A stretch of DNA of 64,000 bases. Source: Streptomyces niveus. Lineage in GTDB: Bacteria; Actinomycetota; Actinomycetes; Streptomycetales; Streptomycetaceae. The stretch is taken from the NCBI RefSeq assembly GCF_002009175.1, contig NZ_CP018047.1, positions 2,480,001 through 2,544,000 on the forward strand. The letters are read 5' to 3'. The stretch's first letter is position 1; the number at the start of each line of letters is the position of its first letter. The position numbers and the translations under genes are program-made. Below the pieces are notes generated by a model. The model ran no database searches, was not told the origin of the DNA, and saw nothing but the letters and a program-made list of their open reading frames with translations. Below, piece after piece: positions 32,105 through 40,815 of this stretch.

Positions 32105-33075
32105 GGAACGGGGACGGTCCGGTGCGTGACGAGGAGCGGGTCCCACAGGATCCGCGCGAAGGGCATGAGGTTCCGGCGGATCCGGCGCTCATGCCGTCGG
32201 GCATTCCGGAGCAACAGGCCCGGCCCCATCCGGTGGACGGGCCCGACGGCCGGACGGCCGGGGCGGAGCAGGCGCAGGCAGAGCGGGCGGCCACGATGAG
32301 CGAGCACAGGCAACACGACCCACATGACCGCAGCGGGGCGCGGGCGATGTTCATCGAGCTGCGCAAGCTGCCCGAGGACTCTCCCGAACGGGCGCTGCTG
32401 CGCAATCAGCTGGTGCGGATGCATCTGCCGCTCGTGGAGCATCTGGCCCGCCGGTTCCGCAATCGCGGTGAGCCGCTGGACGATCTCACGCAGGTCGCGA
32501 CGATCGGCCTGATCAAGTCGGTGGACCGGTTCGATCCGGAGCGGGGTGTCGAGTTCTCGACGTACGCCACTCCCACGGTCGTCGGCGAGATCAAGCGGCA
32601 CTTCCGTGACAAGGGCTGGGCGGTGCGGGTGCCGCGCCGTCTCCAGGAGTTGCGGCTGTCGCTGACGACGGCGACGGCCGAACTCTCGCAGCAGCACGGC
32701 CGTTCGCCGACGGTGCACGAGTTGGCGGAGCGTCTCGGCATCTCCGAGGAAGAGGTCCTCGAAGGGCTGGAGTCGGCCAACGCGTACAGCACGCTGTCGC
32801 TGGACGTCCCGGACACGGACGACGAGTCCCCGGCGGTGGCGGACACGCTCGGCTCGGAGGACGAGGCGCTGGAGAGCGTCGAGTACCGCGAGTCGCTGAA
32901 GCCTCTGCTGGAGGATCTGCCGCCGCGCGAGAAGCGGATTCTGCTGCTGCGTTTCTTCGGCAACATGACGCAGTCGCAGATCGCTCAGGAGGTCGGCATC
33001 TCCCAGATGCACGTCTCGCGGCTGCTGGCGCGGACGCTGGCGCAGCTGCGCGAGAAGCTGCTCGTCGAGGAGTGA
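32101..33075 (+). CDS. sigH: Stress-response sigma factor SigH
   Basis: A SigB/SigF-family sigma factor of up to 324 residues. The first 80 residues are acidic and disordered; region 2 has HLPLVEHLARRFRNRGE and LTQVATIGLIKSVDRFDPER, region 4 LPPREKRILLLRFFGNMTQS with SQIAQEVGISQMHVSRLLAR. GTG 32101 overlaps the prsH stop and would couple translation. ATG 32191, 32296 and 32347 are in-frame alternatives; the S. coelicolor orthologue is known to give several products from different starts and by proteolysis. It controls osmotic-stress and septation genes there. A hairpin follows. Confidence 0.94.
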   Translation: MRNGDGPVRDEERVPQDPREGHEVPADPALMPSGIPEQQARPHPVDGPDGRTAGAEQAQAERAATMSEHRQHDPHDRSGARAMFIELRKLPEDSPERALLRNQLVRMHLPLVEHLARRFRNRGEPLDDLTQVATIGLIKSVDRFDPERGVEFSTYATPTVVGEIKRHFRDKGWAVRVPRRLQELRLSLTTATAELSQQHGRSPTVHELAERLGISEEEVLEGLESANAYSTLSLDVPDTDDESPAVADTLGSEDEALESVEYRESLKPLLEDLPPREKRILLLRFFGNMTQSQIAQEVGISQMHVSRLLARTLAQLREKLLVEE

Positions 33076-33080
33076 CGGCT

Positions 33081-33127
33081 CCTCGGTCGCCGGACGCACT
33101 CATTTCGAGCCCGTACGGCGACCGAGG
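33081..33127 (+). terminator. sigH terminator built on the GAGCCCG...GAGG element
   Basis: Arms CCTCGGTCGCCG (33081-33092) and CGGCGACCGAGG (33116-33127). The loop and right arm contain a diverged TTTCGAGCCCGTACGGCGAC copy of the intergenic element seen at 8.7 kb. Confidence 0.75.
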
Positions 33128-33146
33128 ACGACCCGCCCACGGACTA

Positions 33147-33575
33147 CTACGCGCTGTCCCGGCCCCGGATGCCAAGTGCTTCGGTGGTCGTCGGGTTGAC
33201 CAGCAGGACCAGCGCCGTCACGGCGACCACCGCGAGCGCGATCCCGGCCGGGATGAGCGGGCCGCTGGAGCGCAGCAGCGTCCAGGCGACGGGCAGCGCC
33301 ATGATCTGGGTGACGAGCGCGGGGCCGCGGCTCCAGCCGCGGCGCAGCAGCAGTCCGCGTGCGGCGAGCAGCGGGATGACGGCGAGGGCGATGAGGGTGA
33401 TGCCGCCCATCTCGGCCTGCTGCGGGCTGTCGGGCCGCCCGAGGAGACCCATCACGAGCATGTACACGCCGCCGACGACGAGCGCGAGGGCTTCGAGGCC
33501 CGCGCAGGCCGCCGCCGCGGTCAGTCGCCCTGGGCGCGGGCTCGGGTCGGGGGTGTTCCGCTCACTGCTGCTCAC
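33147..33575 (-). CDS. Small integral membrane protein
   Basis: A 142-residue protein from a GTG start with four hydrophobic helices: AAACAGLEALALVVGGVYML, MGGITLIALAVIPLLAARGL, ALVTQIMALPVAWTLL and PAGIALAVVAVTALVLLVNP. A short Ser/Pro-rich N-terminus is cytoplasmic or external. Conserved in Streptomyces at this place between sigH and the lipid kinase; the function is unknown. Confidence 0.82.
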   Translation of the reverse strand: MSSSERNTPDPSPRPGRLTAAAACAGLEALALVVGGVYMLVMGLLGRPDSPQQAEMGGITLIALAVIPLLAARGLLLRRGWSRGPALVTQIMALPVAWTLLRSSGPLIPAGIALAVVAVTALVLLVNPTTTEALGIRGRDSA

Positions 33576-33678
33576 CCCAGCAGGGTAGCGGCCGGCTCCC
33601 GGTGACCGGCGGGCCCCCGGAGGGGGCGGGGCCCGCCCGGGGAGGGGGCAGGTGTCCCTGGCCGGTAATCTCCTCCGT

Positions 33679-34647
33679 ATGCGCGCACTCCTTGTGGTCA
33701 ATCCGGCAGCAACCACCACCAGTGCCCGCACACGCGACGTACTCATCCACGCGCTCGCCAGCGAGATGAAGCTGGAGGCGGTGACGACCGAGTACCGGGG
33801 GCATGCCCGGGATCTGGGACGGCGCGCGGCAGACTCCGAGGACATCGAGCTGGTCGTCGCGCTCGGCGGCGACGGCACGGTCAACGAGGTCGTCAACGGC
33901 CTTCTGCACGGCGGCCCGGACCCCGACCGGCTGCCACGACTGGCCGTCGTACCCGGTGGTTCGACGAATGTCTTCGCCCGTGCGCTCGGGCTTCCGAATG
34001 ACGCCGTCGAGGCGACCGGCGCCATTCTGGACGCGCTGAGTAACCGGAGCGAACGCACTGTCGGTCTGGGACTGGCGGCCGGCACTCCGGGTACGGACGA
34101 CGAATCGGTTCCCGCACGCTGGTTCACTTTCTGCGCGGGGCTGGGATTCGACGCCGGAGTGGTCGGCCGGGTCGAACAACACCGGGAGCGCGGTAAGCGA
34201 TCGACGCACGCGCTCTATGTACGCCAAGTGGTACGGCAGTTCATCGACGAGCCCCATCGCCGGCGCGGCATGATCACCCTTGAGCGCCCCGGCGAGAAGC
34301 CGGTCACGGACCTCGTGCTGTCCATAGTCTGTAACACGGCCCCCTATTCCTACCTGGGCAATCGTCCGCTGTACGCGTCGCCGGGCGCCTCGTTCGACAC
34401 CGCCCTGGACGTGCTCGGACTGAGCAGGCTGTCGACTCCGGCGGTGGCTCGTTATGCGACGCAGTTGCTCAATTCGACCCCCGATCGGGGCCCGCACGGC
34501 AGGCACGCGGTTTCGCTGCACGACCTGACCGACTTCACCTTGCATTCGAAGGTCCCACTGCCCTTCCAGATGGACGGCGACCACCTGGGACTGCGAACTA
34601 GTGTGACGTTCACAGGCGTACGCCGTGCACTGCGTGTGATTGTGTGA
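33679..34647 (+). CDS. Diacylglycerol/lipid kinase family protein (DagK/YegS-like)
   Basis: A 322-residue protein with the DAGK catalytic domain: LLVVNPAATTTSARTRD at the start, the nucleotide-binding VVALGGDGTVNEVVNGLLHG, and VVPGGSTNVFARALGLPND. The second beta-sandwich domain ends with LPFQMDGDHLG. It phosphorylates a lipid, most likely diacylglycerol, in membrane lipid turnover. The ATG at 33679 gives the usual family start; an upstream in-frame alternative adds nine residues. Confidence 0.9.
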   Translation: MRALLVVNPAATTTSARTRDVLIHALASEMKLEAVTTEYRGHARDLGRRAADSEDIELVVALGGDGTVNEVVNGLLHGGPDPDRLPRLAVVPGGSTNVFARALGLPNDAVEATGAILDALSNRSERTVGLGLAAGTPGTDDESVPARWFTFCAGLGFDAGVVGRVEQHRERGKRSTHALYVRQVVRQFIDEPHRRRGMITLERPGEKPVTDLVLSIVCNTAPYSYLGNRPLYASPGASFDTALDVLGLSRLSTPAVARYATQLLNSTPDRGPHGRHAVSLHDLTDFTLHSKVPLPFQMDGDHLGLRTSVTFTGVRRALRVIV

Positions 34648-34964
34648 GTGGAAGTGGGGAAAGTCCTTTCACTCGAACGTTTAGGCTGGCATCCACCCCA
34701 TGGAAGTACGGCTGTGACCGAGTCGACACCGAGGAATCAAAAAAAACTTTCCTGAAGGGGTTGTATCCGCAGCCGAGGTTTGCGAATCTCTACATGGCGC
34801 TCGGGACGGCCCGCAACACCGGCCTCCGCTGAGCGCCAGAACCCCCTCCTCAAACCAGGACCACACCAGTTCATCTGGGAGTCGGCCCTTCCCTTGTCGG
34901 GGGATTCGTGAAAGCGTTCACATTCACAAGCAATCCGCACGTAACACCAAGAGAGGTAGCAGCC
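34648..34964 (+). promoter_or_regulatory. 317 bp wblE upstream region
   Basis: No convincing coding sequence; a 62-codon open frame at 34644-34832 has a poor composition. Noticeable elements are an A-rich run in TCAAAAAAAACTTTCC (34737-34752), rare in this genome, and the perfect dyad GTGAA-AGCG-TTCAC (34908-34921). The long leader is consistent with complex control of this developmental/redox gene. Confidence 0.5.
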
Positions 34965-35222
34965 ATGGACTGGCGTCACAACGCCGTTTGCCGCGAGGAA
35001 GACCCGGAGCTCTTCTTCCCCATCGGCAACACCGGTCCTGCGCTGCTGCAGATCGAGGAAGCCAAGGCCGTCTGCCGTCGCTGCCCCGTCATGGAGCAGT
35101 GCCTGCAGTGGGCGCTCGAGTCCGGTCAGGACTCGGGTGTCTGGGGTGGCCTCAGCGAGGACGAGCGCCGCGCGATGAAGCGTCGTGCCGCTCGCAACCG
35201 GGCGCGTAACGCGACCGCCTGA
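34965..35222 (+). CDS. wblE: WhiB-family iron-sulfur regulator WblE
   Basis: An 85-residue protein with the four cluster ligands Cys9, Cys37, Cys40 and Cys46 (AVCRRCPVMEQCLQWALESG) and the GVWGG turn followed by the basic tail RRAMKRRAARNRAR for DNA contact. WhiB proteins bind a [4Fe-4S] cluster and often region 4 of the primary sigma factor. This is the S. coelicolor WblE type (M. tuberculosis WhiB1-like), conserved in almost all actinobacteria. The ATG is preceded by AGAGAGGTAGC. A strong terminator follows. Confidence 0.96.
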   Translation: MDWRHNAVCREEDPELFFPIGNTGPALLQIEEAKAVCRRCPVMEQCLQWALESGQDSGVWGGLSEDERRAMKRRAARNRARNATA

Positions 35223-35336
35223 GCCCCCGCCACAGATCTTGAGCACGGCGGCGCGTACAGCGTGTACGCATAACCCCGCCCCCGAACCGCAGCGCGCAGT
35301 ACCCCCCGATGCGCAAACGTCATAGAGCTTGAGGCC

Positions 35337-35368
35337 GAGCCCCGGACCGTCACCACGGTCCGGGGCTC
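35337..35368 (+). terminator. wblE terminator
   Basis: Perfect 14 bp arms GAGCCCCGGACCGT and ACGGTCCGGGGCTC with a 4-nt loop CACC, then GTTGCTGT. Confidence 0.9.
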
Positions 35369-35453
35369 GTTGCTGTGCCGGCCACGGTGAGAATGCTGTG
35401 AAGAACGGTCGGCCGGGGCGGGCCGCACGGCCCGAAGGACGGGCGGCCTCCGG

Positions 35454-36947
35454 CTACTTGTTCGGCTCGACCGGGATGTCGAGGATCACCCGAGTGCCCC
35501 GTTCCTGGCCGGGAAGCATGTCGAAACCGCCGCCCAACTCCCCTTCCACCAGGGTCCGTACGATCTGCAGACCCAGATTGCCGGCCCGTCTGGGATCGAA
35601 GCCCTCGGGCAGTCCGCGCCCGTCGTCCTGGACGGTGATCAGCAGCCGGGCGTCCGAACGGCCGTCGGCGGCGGGGCGTTTGGGTGAGGTGCCGCCGCTT
35701 CGGACGGCGTGCACCTCGACCGTGCCGCGCTCCCCCGTCGCGAAGGCGTGCTCCAGCGCGTTCTGCAGGATCTCGGTGAGGACCATGGACAGGGGCGTCG
35801 CCACCTCCGCGTCCAGAATCCCGAACCGGCCCGTCCGGCGGACCGTCTTGCCGGGTGAGATCTCCGACACCATCGCGAGCACCCGGTCGGCGATCTCGTC
35901 GAACTCGACGCGTTCGTCCAGATTCTGAGAAAGCGTCTCATGGACGATCGCGATGGAACCGACCCTGCGCACCGCCTCGTTGAGGGCTTCGCGGCCCTGC
36001 TCCGAGTCCATCCGGCGTGCCTGGAGCCTGAGCAGCGCGGCGACCGTCTGGAGGTTGTTCTTCACCCGGTGGTGAATCTCCCGGATCGTGGCGTCCTTCG
36101 TTATCAACTCACGCTCACGGCGCCGCAGTTCGGTGACGTCACGGAGCAGGATCAGCGAGCCGATCCGGGTGCCCTTGGGCTTGAGCGGGATGGCCCGCAG
36201 CTGGATGACGCCGACGCTGCTCTCGATCTCGGTCTCGCGCGGGGCGTATCCGCTGGCCAGTTTGACCATGGCCTCGTCCACCGGGCCGCGCGCCGGGGCC
36301 AGTTCGTCGGTCGTCTGTCCGAGGTGGTGTCCCACCAGGTCGGACGCGAGTCCCAGCCGGTGATACGCGGAGAGGGCGTTGGGGCTCGCGTACTGGACGA
36401 CGCCGTCGACATCGAGCCGGATCAGACCGTCGCCGACGCGTGGCGAGGCGTCCATGTCGACCTGCTGGCCGGGGAAGGGAAACGATCCGGCGGCGATCAT
36501 CTGCGCGAGGTCGGAGGCGGACTGGAGGTAGGTCAGCTCCAGCCGGCTGGGAGTGCGGACCGTGAGCAGGTTGGTGTTGCGCGCGATCACGCCGAGCACG
36601 CGGCCGTCGCGGCGTACGGGGATGGACTCGACCCGTACCGGGACCTCCTCACGCCACTCCGGGTCCCCCTCCCGCACGATCCGGCCCTCGTCCAGCGCGG
36701 CGTCCAGGAGCGGTCTGCGGCCCCGGGGGACGAGATGGCCGACCATGTCGTCCTGGTAGGACGTGGGGCCCGTGTTGGGCCGCATCTGGGCCACTGAGAC
36801 GTAGCGGGCGCCGTCGCGGGTGGGGACCCACAGGACGAGGTCCGCGAAGGACAGGTCGGAGAGCAGCTGCCACTCCGAGACCAGCAGATGGAGCCATTCG
36901 AGGTCGGACTCGGTGAGGGCGGTGTGCTGGCGTACGAGGTCGTTCAT
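35454..36947 (-). CDS. Cytoplasmic sensor histidine kinase (PdtaS-like, HisKA_2 family)
   Basis: A 497-residue soluble kinase. Residues 1-150 are the N-terminal GAF-like HisK_N domain (MNDLVRQHTALTESDLEWLH), residues 175-290 a PAS domain (RLDVDGVVQYASPNALSAYH), then HisKA_2 with the phospho-acceptor His in IREIHHRVKNNLQTVAALLR, and a HATPase domain (EILQNALEHAFATGERG, VQDDGRGLPEGFD, AGNLGLQIVRTLVEGEL). It has no membrane segment. In mycobacteria the related PdtaS pairs with the antiterminator PdtaR; no response regulator is adjacent here. It lies convergent with wblE. Confidence 0.92.
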   Translation of the reverse strand: MNDLVRQHTALTESDLEWLHLLVSEWQLLSDLSFADLVLWVPTRDGARYVSVAQMRPNTGPTSYQDDMVGHLVPRGRRPLLDAALDEGRIVREGDPEWREEVPVRVESIPVRRDGRVLGVIARNTNLLTVRTPSRLELTYLQSASDLAQMIAAGSFPFPGQQVDMDASPRVGDGLIRLDVDGVVQYASPNALSAYHRLGLASDLVGHHLGQTTDELAPARGPVDEAMVKLASGYAPRETEIESSVGVIQLRAIPLKPKGTRIGSLILLRDVTELRRRERELITKDATIREIHHRVKNNLQTVAALLRLQARRMDSEQGREALNEAVRRVGSIAIVHETLSQNLDERVEFDEIADRVLAMVSEISPGKTVRRTGRFGILDAEVATPLSMVLTEILQNALEHAFATGERGTVEVHAVRSGGTSPKRPAADGRSDARLLITVQDDGRGLPEGFDPRRAGNLGLQIVRTLVEGELGGGFDMLPGQERGTRVILDIPVEPNK

Positions 36948-37053
36948 GGAGGGCACACAGGGGAGCGTACCCGCGAGGTGAACCGGGACGGTCGGTGCGA
37001 CGTGGTGGGAGGTGGGGCCGGAAAATGCCCCCTCCGATCCATGGACATATGAG

Positions 37054-37069
37054 AATGGTCTAGTCCACA
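37054..37069. promoter_or_regulatory. Candidate DasR operator (dre) near the histidine kinase promoter
   Basis: AATGGTCTAGTCCACA matches the dre consensus AGTGGTCTAGACCACT at 13 of 16 positions. It is 107 bp upstream of the kinase start and about 435 bp from nagB. Confidence 0.7.
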
Positions 37070-37451
37070 ATGCTTGGGTAAAGCTTCCGCCCTCCCCGCA
37101 CAGGAGGACGGAACGAGGTAACCGGCGCTCTCTGCCCTGACTGCGTCGATACCTCCTCACGGCCCTCGCGGCCGTAGCAACTCCGGGCTGCGGTGCCGGA
37201 CGGGCTGAGGGTCCCGTCCTGGCGCCGCGGCCCGTGGGTGTCTCCGGGGCCACGCCGTACGCCGGCCGCTGGAGCGGCACGCTCTCCCGCCCCGCCGACA
37301 GTGACCACCGCACGTCCCGGCCCTGCCGGGGCGCCTCCGCGTCGCCGGAGACGACCGGGCGACGGCGCCCACGGGGCCCGCGCGGGTCCACCACGCGAAC
37401 ACCTGTCCCCACCGGTGGAAGGGGCCGCGCCGACGCCGGGCACTCTGTTAG

Positions 37452-37467
37452 ATTGGTCTATACCACG
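37452..37467. promoter_or_regulatory. DasR operator (dre) in front of nagB
   Basis: ATTGGTCTATACCACG matches AGTGGTCTAGACCACT at 13 of 16 positions and lies 38 bp before the nagB start. S. coelicolor nagB is a proven DasR target. Confidence 0.85.
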
Positions 37468-37504
37468 AGACTCAGAGGACTCCAACCAGATCGGCAGGCC
37501 CAGC

Positions 37505-38287
37505 GTGGAAGTTGTAATCGTCCAGGACGCGAAGGCGGGCGGCGAGCTCATAGCGGAGAGCATCGCGGGCCTGCTGCGCCGTAAGCGTGACGCCCTGCTC
37601 GGGGTGGCCACAGGATCGACCCCGCTGCCCGTCTACCAGGCGCTGACCGCCAAGGTCCGCGCCGGCGAGGTGGACGCCTCGGGCGCCCGCATCGCGCAGC
37701 TGGACGAGTACGTCGGCCTGCCTGCCGGGCACCCGGAGTCGTACCGCTCGGTGGTCCTGCGCGAGGTCGTCGAACCGCTCGGGCTCACCGAGGACGCGTT
37801 CATGGGGCCGGACGGCGCCGCCGAGGACGTGCAGGCGGCGTGCGAGGCGTACGACCGGGCGCTGGCGGAATCCGGCGGCGTGGATCTCCAGTTGCTCGGT
37901 ATCGGTACCGACGGGCACATCGGCTTCAACGAGCCGTGCTCGTCGCTGGCCTCGCGGACCCGCATCAAGACGCTCACGCGGCAGACCCGCGAGGACAACG
38001 CCCGGTTCTTCGACAGCCCCGACGAGGTCCCGCACCACGTCATCACGCAGGGCATCGGCACGATCCTGGAGGCCCGGCACCTGGTGCTGCTAGCCACGGG
38101 CGAGGGCAAGGCCGAGGCGGTGGCGCAGACCGTGGAGGGGCCGGTGGCCGCCGTCGTACCCGCCTCCGCGCTGCAACTGCACCCGCACGCGACGGTGGTG
38201 GTCGACGAGGCCGCCGCGTCCAAACTGAAGCTGGCGGAGTACTTCCGCGCCACCTACGCGGCCAAGCCGGACTGGCAGGGCATCTGA
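37505..38287 (+). CDS. nagB: Glucosamine-6-phosphate deaminase
   Basis: A 260-residue enzyme converting glucosamine-6-phosphate to fructose-6-phosphate and ammonia, the entry of GlcNAc into glycolysis. Motifs: LLGVATGSTPLPVYQAL (phosphate loop), AQLDEYVGLPAGHPESY (catalytic Asp), LLGIGTDGHIGFNEPCSSL (catalytic Asp/His/Glu) and RTRIKTLT. GTG start directly after a dre site, so DasR represses it until glucosamine-6-phosphate accumulates. Convergent with the hexosaminidase gene across a very long hairpin. Confidence 0.96.
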   Translation: MEVVIVQDAKAGGELIAESIAGLLRRKRDALLGVATGSTPLPVYQALTAKVRAGEVDASGARIAQLDEYVGLPAGHPESYRSVVLREVVEPLGLTEDAFMGPDGAAEDVQAACEAYDRALAESGGVDLQLLGIGTDGHIGFNEPCSSLASRTRIKTLTRQTREDNARFFDSPDEVPHHVITQGIGTILEARHLVLLATGEGKAEAVAQTVEGPVAAVVPASALQLHPHATVVVDEAAASKLKLAEYFRATYAAKPDWQGI

Positions 38288-38304
38288 CGGGCTCCCGGAA
38301 CACC

Positions 38305-38363
38305 GGGTACGCGAAACGCCGGAGGGGCCGCACGACGCGGCCCCTCCGGCGTTTCGCGTACCC
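38305..38363. terminator. Bidirectional terminator with perfect 27 bp arms
   Basis: Left arm 38305-38331 and right arm 38337-38363 are exact reverse complements over 27 bp, with a 5-nt loop. It separates convergent nagB and the GH3 gene. Confidence 0.92.
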
Positions 38364-38376
38364 GCGCCGTCCGTCC

Positions 38377-39906
38377 TCAGGCCTCCCGGCCCGTCAGGGC
38401 CTCGGCCGCCGCCCGGCCGCAGACGCGCGCGGCGCCGTACGTGGCGATGTGCGGGCTTCCCGTGGGCTCAGCGTGGTTGACCCCCATCTCCACGACGGCG
38501 GTGTCCGGACGGGCGGCGAGGATGCCGTCCAGGACGGCCGCCATCCAGGGGTGCCGGTGGACGTCGCGTACGACGGCGACGATCCGGCGCTCCCCCGCCG
38601 CGGCCAGCACCTCGGCCGCGGTGTTCTCGCCACCGTAGGTGCCGGTCCCCGTGCCGGGCAGCAGCGCGGAAAGTTCGGCCGCGACGCCCCAGGGGGTCTC
38701 GTCGCCGACGGCGATGTTCGCGACAGGTGCGAAGGAGGCGACGTACGGCGCCTCCTGAAGAGGTTCGATCGTGCCGGTCACCCGCAGGGCGCGGCGCGCG
38801 GCGACCAGCCCGATGTCGGTCCCGGATCCGGCGCTGCCGATGCCGGGCGCGGTCCCCTCCTGTACGGCCGCGCCCGGCCCCGAAGCCCCCCGCACCCGGA
38901 GCGTCCAGTCGGCGAGGGCGCGTACCCGCGCCGCCGCGTCGGCCAGTCGCTCCTCGGGCAGTTCGCCTTCCCGTACCGCGTCGACCAACGCGTCGCGCAG
39001 TCGCAGGACGGTCCCCTCGTCGGCCAGGCCGCCGCCGACGCAGATCGCGTCGACGCCCGCGGCGATCGCGAGGACGGAGCCGCGCTCGATGCCGTACGTC
39101 GACGCGATGGCCTGCATCTCGATGCCGTCGGTGACGATCAGCCCGTCGAAGCCCAGCTCCTCCCGGAGCAGACCGGTGACGATCTGCGGGCTGAGAGTCG
39201 CGGGGCGGTTCGGGTCGAGCGCGGAGAGCAGGATATGCGCGCTCATCACCGATTTGGAACCCGCGGCGATCGCCGAGCGGAAAGGCGCCAGTTCACGGGC
39301 GTGGAGTGTGTCGAAGTCCACGTCGATGCGGGGCAGCGCGTGGTGGGAGTCGACGGCCGTGTCGCCGTGGCCGGGGAAGTGCTTGGTGCAGGCGGCGACC
39401 CCGGCGGACTGGAGACCTTCCACATAGGCGGCCGTGTGCCGGGACACGAGCGCCGGGTCGGCGCCGAAGGACCGGACGCCGATGACGGGGTTGTTGACGT
39501 CGGAGTTGACGTCGGCGGACGGCGCCCAGTTGAGGTTGACGCCGCACGCGGCGAGCCGGCCGCCCAGCTCGCGCGCCACGGCCCGTGTGAGGTCCACGTC
39601 GTCGACGGAGCCGAGCGCGTAGTTGCCGGGGAAGGACGAGCCGTCGCGCACTTCGAGCCGGGTGACGTCCCCGCCCTCCTCGTCGATGGCGACGAGGACG
39701 GCGTCCCGCTCGGCCCTCAGCTGCGCGGTGAGCGCGGCCAGTTGGGCCGGCGAGGTGATGTTGCGGCCGAAGAGGCCGACTGAGGTCAGCCCCTCGCCGA
39801 TGCGCCGCAGCAGCCAGTCGGGCGCCGTGGTGCCCCGGAAGCCGGGCTGGAGGACGGCGAGGGCGTCGCGGGTCAGGGTGTCGGAGCTGTGGGTGAGAGT
39901 GGTCAT
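38377..39906 (-). CDS. dasD: Beta-N-acetylglucosaminidase, glycoside hydrolase family 3 (NagZ/DasD type)
   Basis: A 509-residue cytoplasmic GH3 enzyme (no signal peptide). The N-terminal TIM barrel has VAIDEEGGDVTRL, the NagZ signature TKHFPGHGDTAVDSHHALPR with the His/Asp acid-base pair, and the nucleophile Asp in LIVTDGIEMQAIAS. A C-terminal domain of about 170 residues follows (VGDETPWGVAAELSALLPGT). It probably cleaves imported chitobiose to GlcNAc. It follows dasC by 6 bp, so it is the last gene of the dasABC transcript; the name dasD is used for the S. coelicolor gene at this place as I recall. Confidence 0.9.
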   Translation of the reverse strand: MTTLTHSSDTLTRDALAVLQPGFRGTTAPDWLLRRIGEGLTSVGLFGRNITSPAQLAALTAQLRAERDAVLVAIDEEGGDVTRLEVRDGSSFPGNYALGSVDDVDLTRAVARELGGRLAACGVNLNWAPSADVNSDVNNPVIGVRSFGADPALVSRHTAAYVEGLQSAGVAACTKHFPGHGDTAVDSHHALPRIDVDFDTLHARELAPFRSAIAAGSKSVMSAHILLSALDPNRPATLSPQIVTGLLREELGFDGLIVTDGIEMQAIASTYGIERGSVLAIAAGVDAICVGGGLADEGTVLRLRDALVDAVREGELPEERLADAAARVRALADWTLRVRGASGPGAAVQEGTAPGIGSAGSGTDIGLVAARRALRVTGTIEPLQEAPYVASFAPVANIAVGDETPWGVAAELSALLPGTGTGTYGGENTAAEVLAAAGERRIVAVVRDVHRHPWMAAVLDGILAARPDTAVVEMGVNHAEPTGSPHIATYGAARVCGRAAAEALTGREA

Positions 39907-39912
39907 ACGGCG

Positions 39913-40815
39913 CTATCCCTTTACTGCGCCGGATGTCAGACCGGTCGCCATCTTCTTCTGAATGATCATGAAGAACACCACCACGGGCAGGGCGATCAGG
40001 GTGGAGGACGCCATCAGCGCCCCGTAGTCGGTGCCCCGCTCGGTGGTGAAGGTCATCAGCCACACGTTGAGCGTGTACTTGGAGTTGTCGTTGATCAGGA
40101 TGTACGCGAAGAGGTACTCGTTCCACGCGTTGACCAGCGCGAAGATCGACGCCGCCGCGAGGCCGGGGGCCAGCAGCGGGAAGATCACCCGCCGGAAGGC
40201 GCCCATCCGCGTACAGCCGTCGACCATCGCCGACTCCTCCAGCTCCACCGGGATGTTCACCACGAAGCCGCGGATCATGATGATCGCGAACGGCAGCGTG
40301 GACACCAGGTAGACGACGATCAGGCCCCAGTACTCGTCCAGGCCTCCCATCGCGTTGAGCTGCGCGTAGATCGGGATGAGCATCGCCGTGGGCGGCAGCA
40401 TCTGTACGAGGATCAGCACCATCAGCAGCGCGCGGCGGCCGAAGAATCTGAACCGGCCGATGGCGAGCGCCGCCAGCGTCGCGATGATCATGCCGCCGAC
40501 GACCGCGGTGACCGAGACGATCAGGCTGGACTGGACGGCGGTGGAGAAGTTCGGCTGTTCGACCGCGCGGGCGAAGTTGTCGAAGGTGAGCGACGACGGC
40601 CACAGCGTCTGGTCGTAGGAGCGGATCTCGTGGTTGGGGCGCAGCGAGCTGATGACCAGCCAGTACACCGGGAACGCCATGACGACGGCGAACAGCAGAC
40701 CGAGTACGTCGTAGACGCCGCGGCTCTTCTTGCGGTCCGGGCGCAGCTTCTGCTTGACGATCGCCGGAGGCGTGGCCGGAACGGGCGCGGGCGCGGTGGA
40801 GGTTGAGGTGGTCAT
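39913..40815 (-). CDS. dasC: Chitobiose/GlcNAc ABC transporter permease DasC
   Basis: A 300-residue MalG-type permease. After a Pro/Ala-rich cytoplasmic start there are six helices, beginning VLGLLFAVVMAFPVYWLVIS. The EAA loop is EESAMVDGCTRMGAFRRVIF. It ends ...TGLTSGAVKG, the usual C-terminal contact with the ATPase. With DasB it forms the channel. No ATPase gene is present; the general sugar ATPase MsiK, encoded elsewhere, is known to serve this importer. The ATG overlaps the dasB stop by 4 bp. Confidence 0.94.
   Translation of the reverse strand: MTTSTSTAPAPVPATPPAIVKQKLRPDRKKSRGVYDVLGLLFAVVMAFPVYWLVISSLRPNHEIRSYDQTLWPSSLTFDNFARAVEQPNFSTAVQSSLIVSVTAVVGGMIIATLAALAIGRFRFFGRRALLMVLILVQMLPPTAMLIPIYAQLNAMGGLDEYWGLIVVYLVSTLPFAIIMIRGFVVNIPVELEESAMVDGCTRMGAFRRVIFPLLAPGLAAASIFALVNAWNEYLFAYILINDNSKYTLNVWLMTFTTERGTDYGALMASSTLIALPVVVFFMIIQKKMATGLTSGAVKG

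Larger units (their letters stand above)
36948..37504. promoter_or_regulatory. 557 bp region between the histidine kinase and nagB
   Basis: No supported gene. Open frames through it have poor composition and read through operators. It holds two candidate DasR sites: one near the kinase side (37054-37069) and one just ahead of nagB (37452-37467). The middle is GC-rich without clear repeats. Confidence 0.6.

Noticed and set aside
34733..34762. SigR-type promoter (GGAAT...GTT) in front of wblE
   Set aside because: The spacer is 22 bp, outside the usual 18-19 bp.
34644..34832. A 62-codon frame overlapping the end of the lipid kinase gene
   Set aside because: It includes an A-rich run (KK from AAA codons) and lies in the wblE leader; no conservation pattern or ribosome site visible.
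37060..37611. Frames in the kinase-nagB gap on both strands, including a long nagB N-terminal extension
   Set aside because: They cross two DasR operators and lack coding bias; the GTG at 37505 fits the known NagB length.
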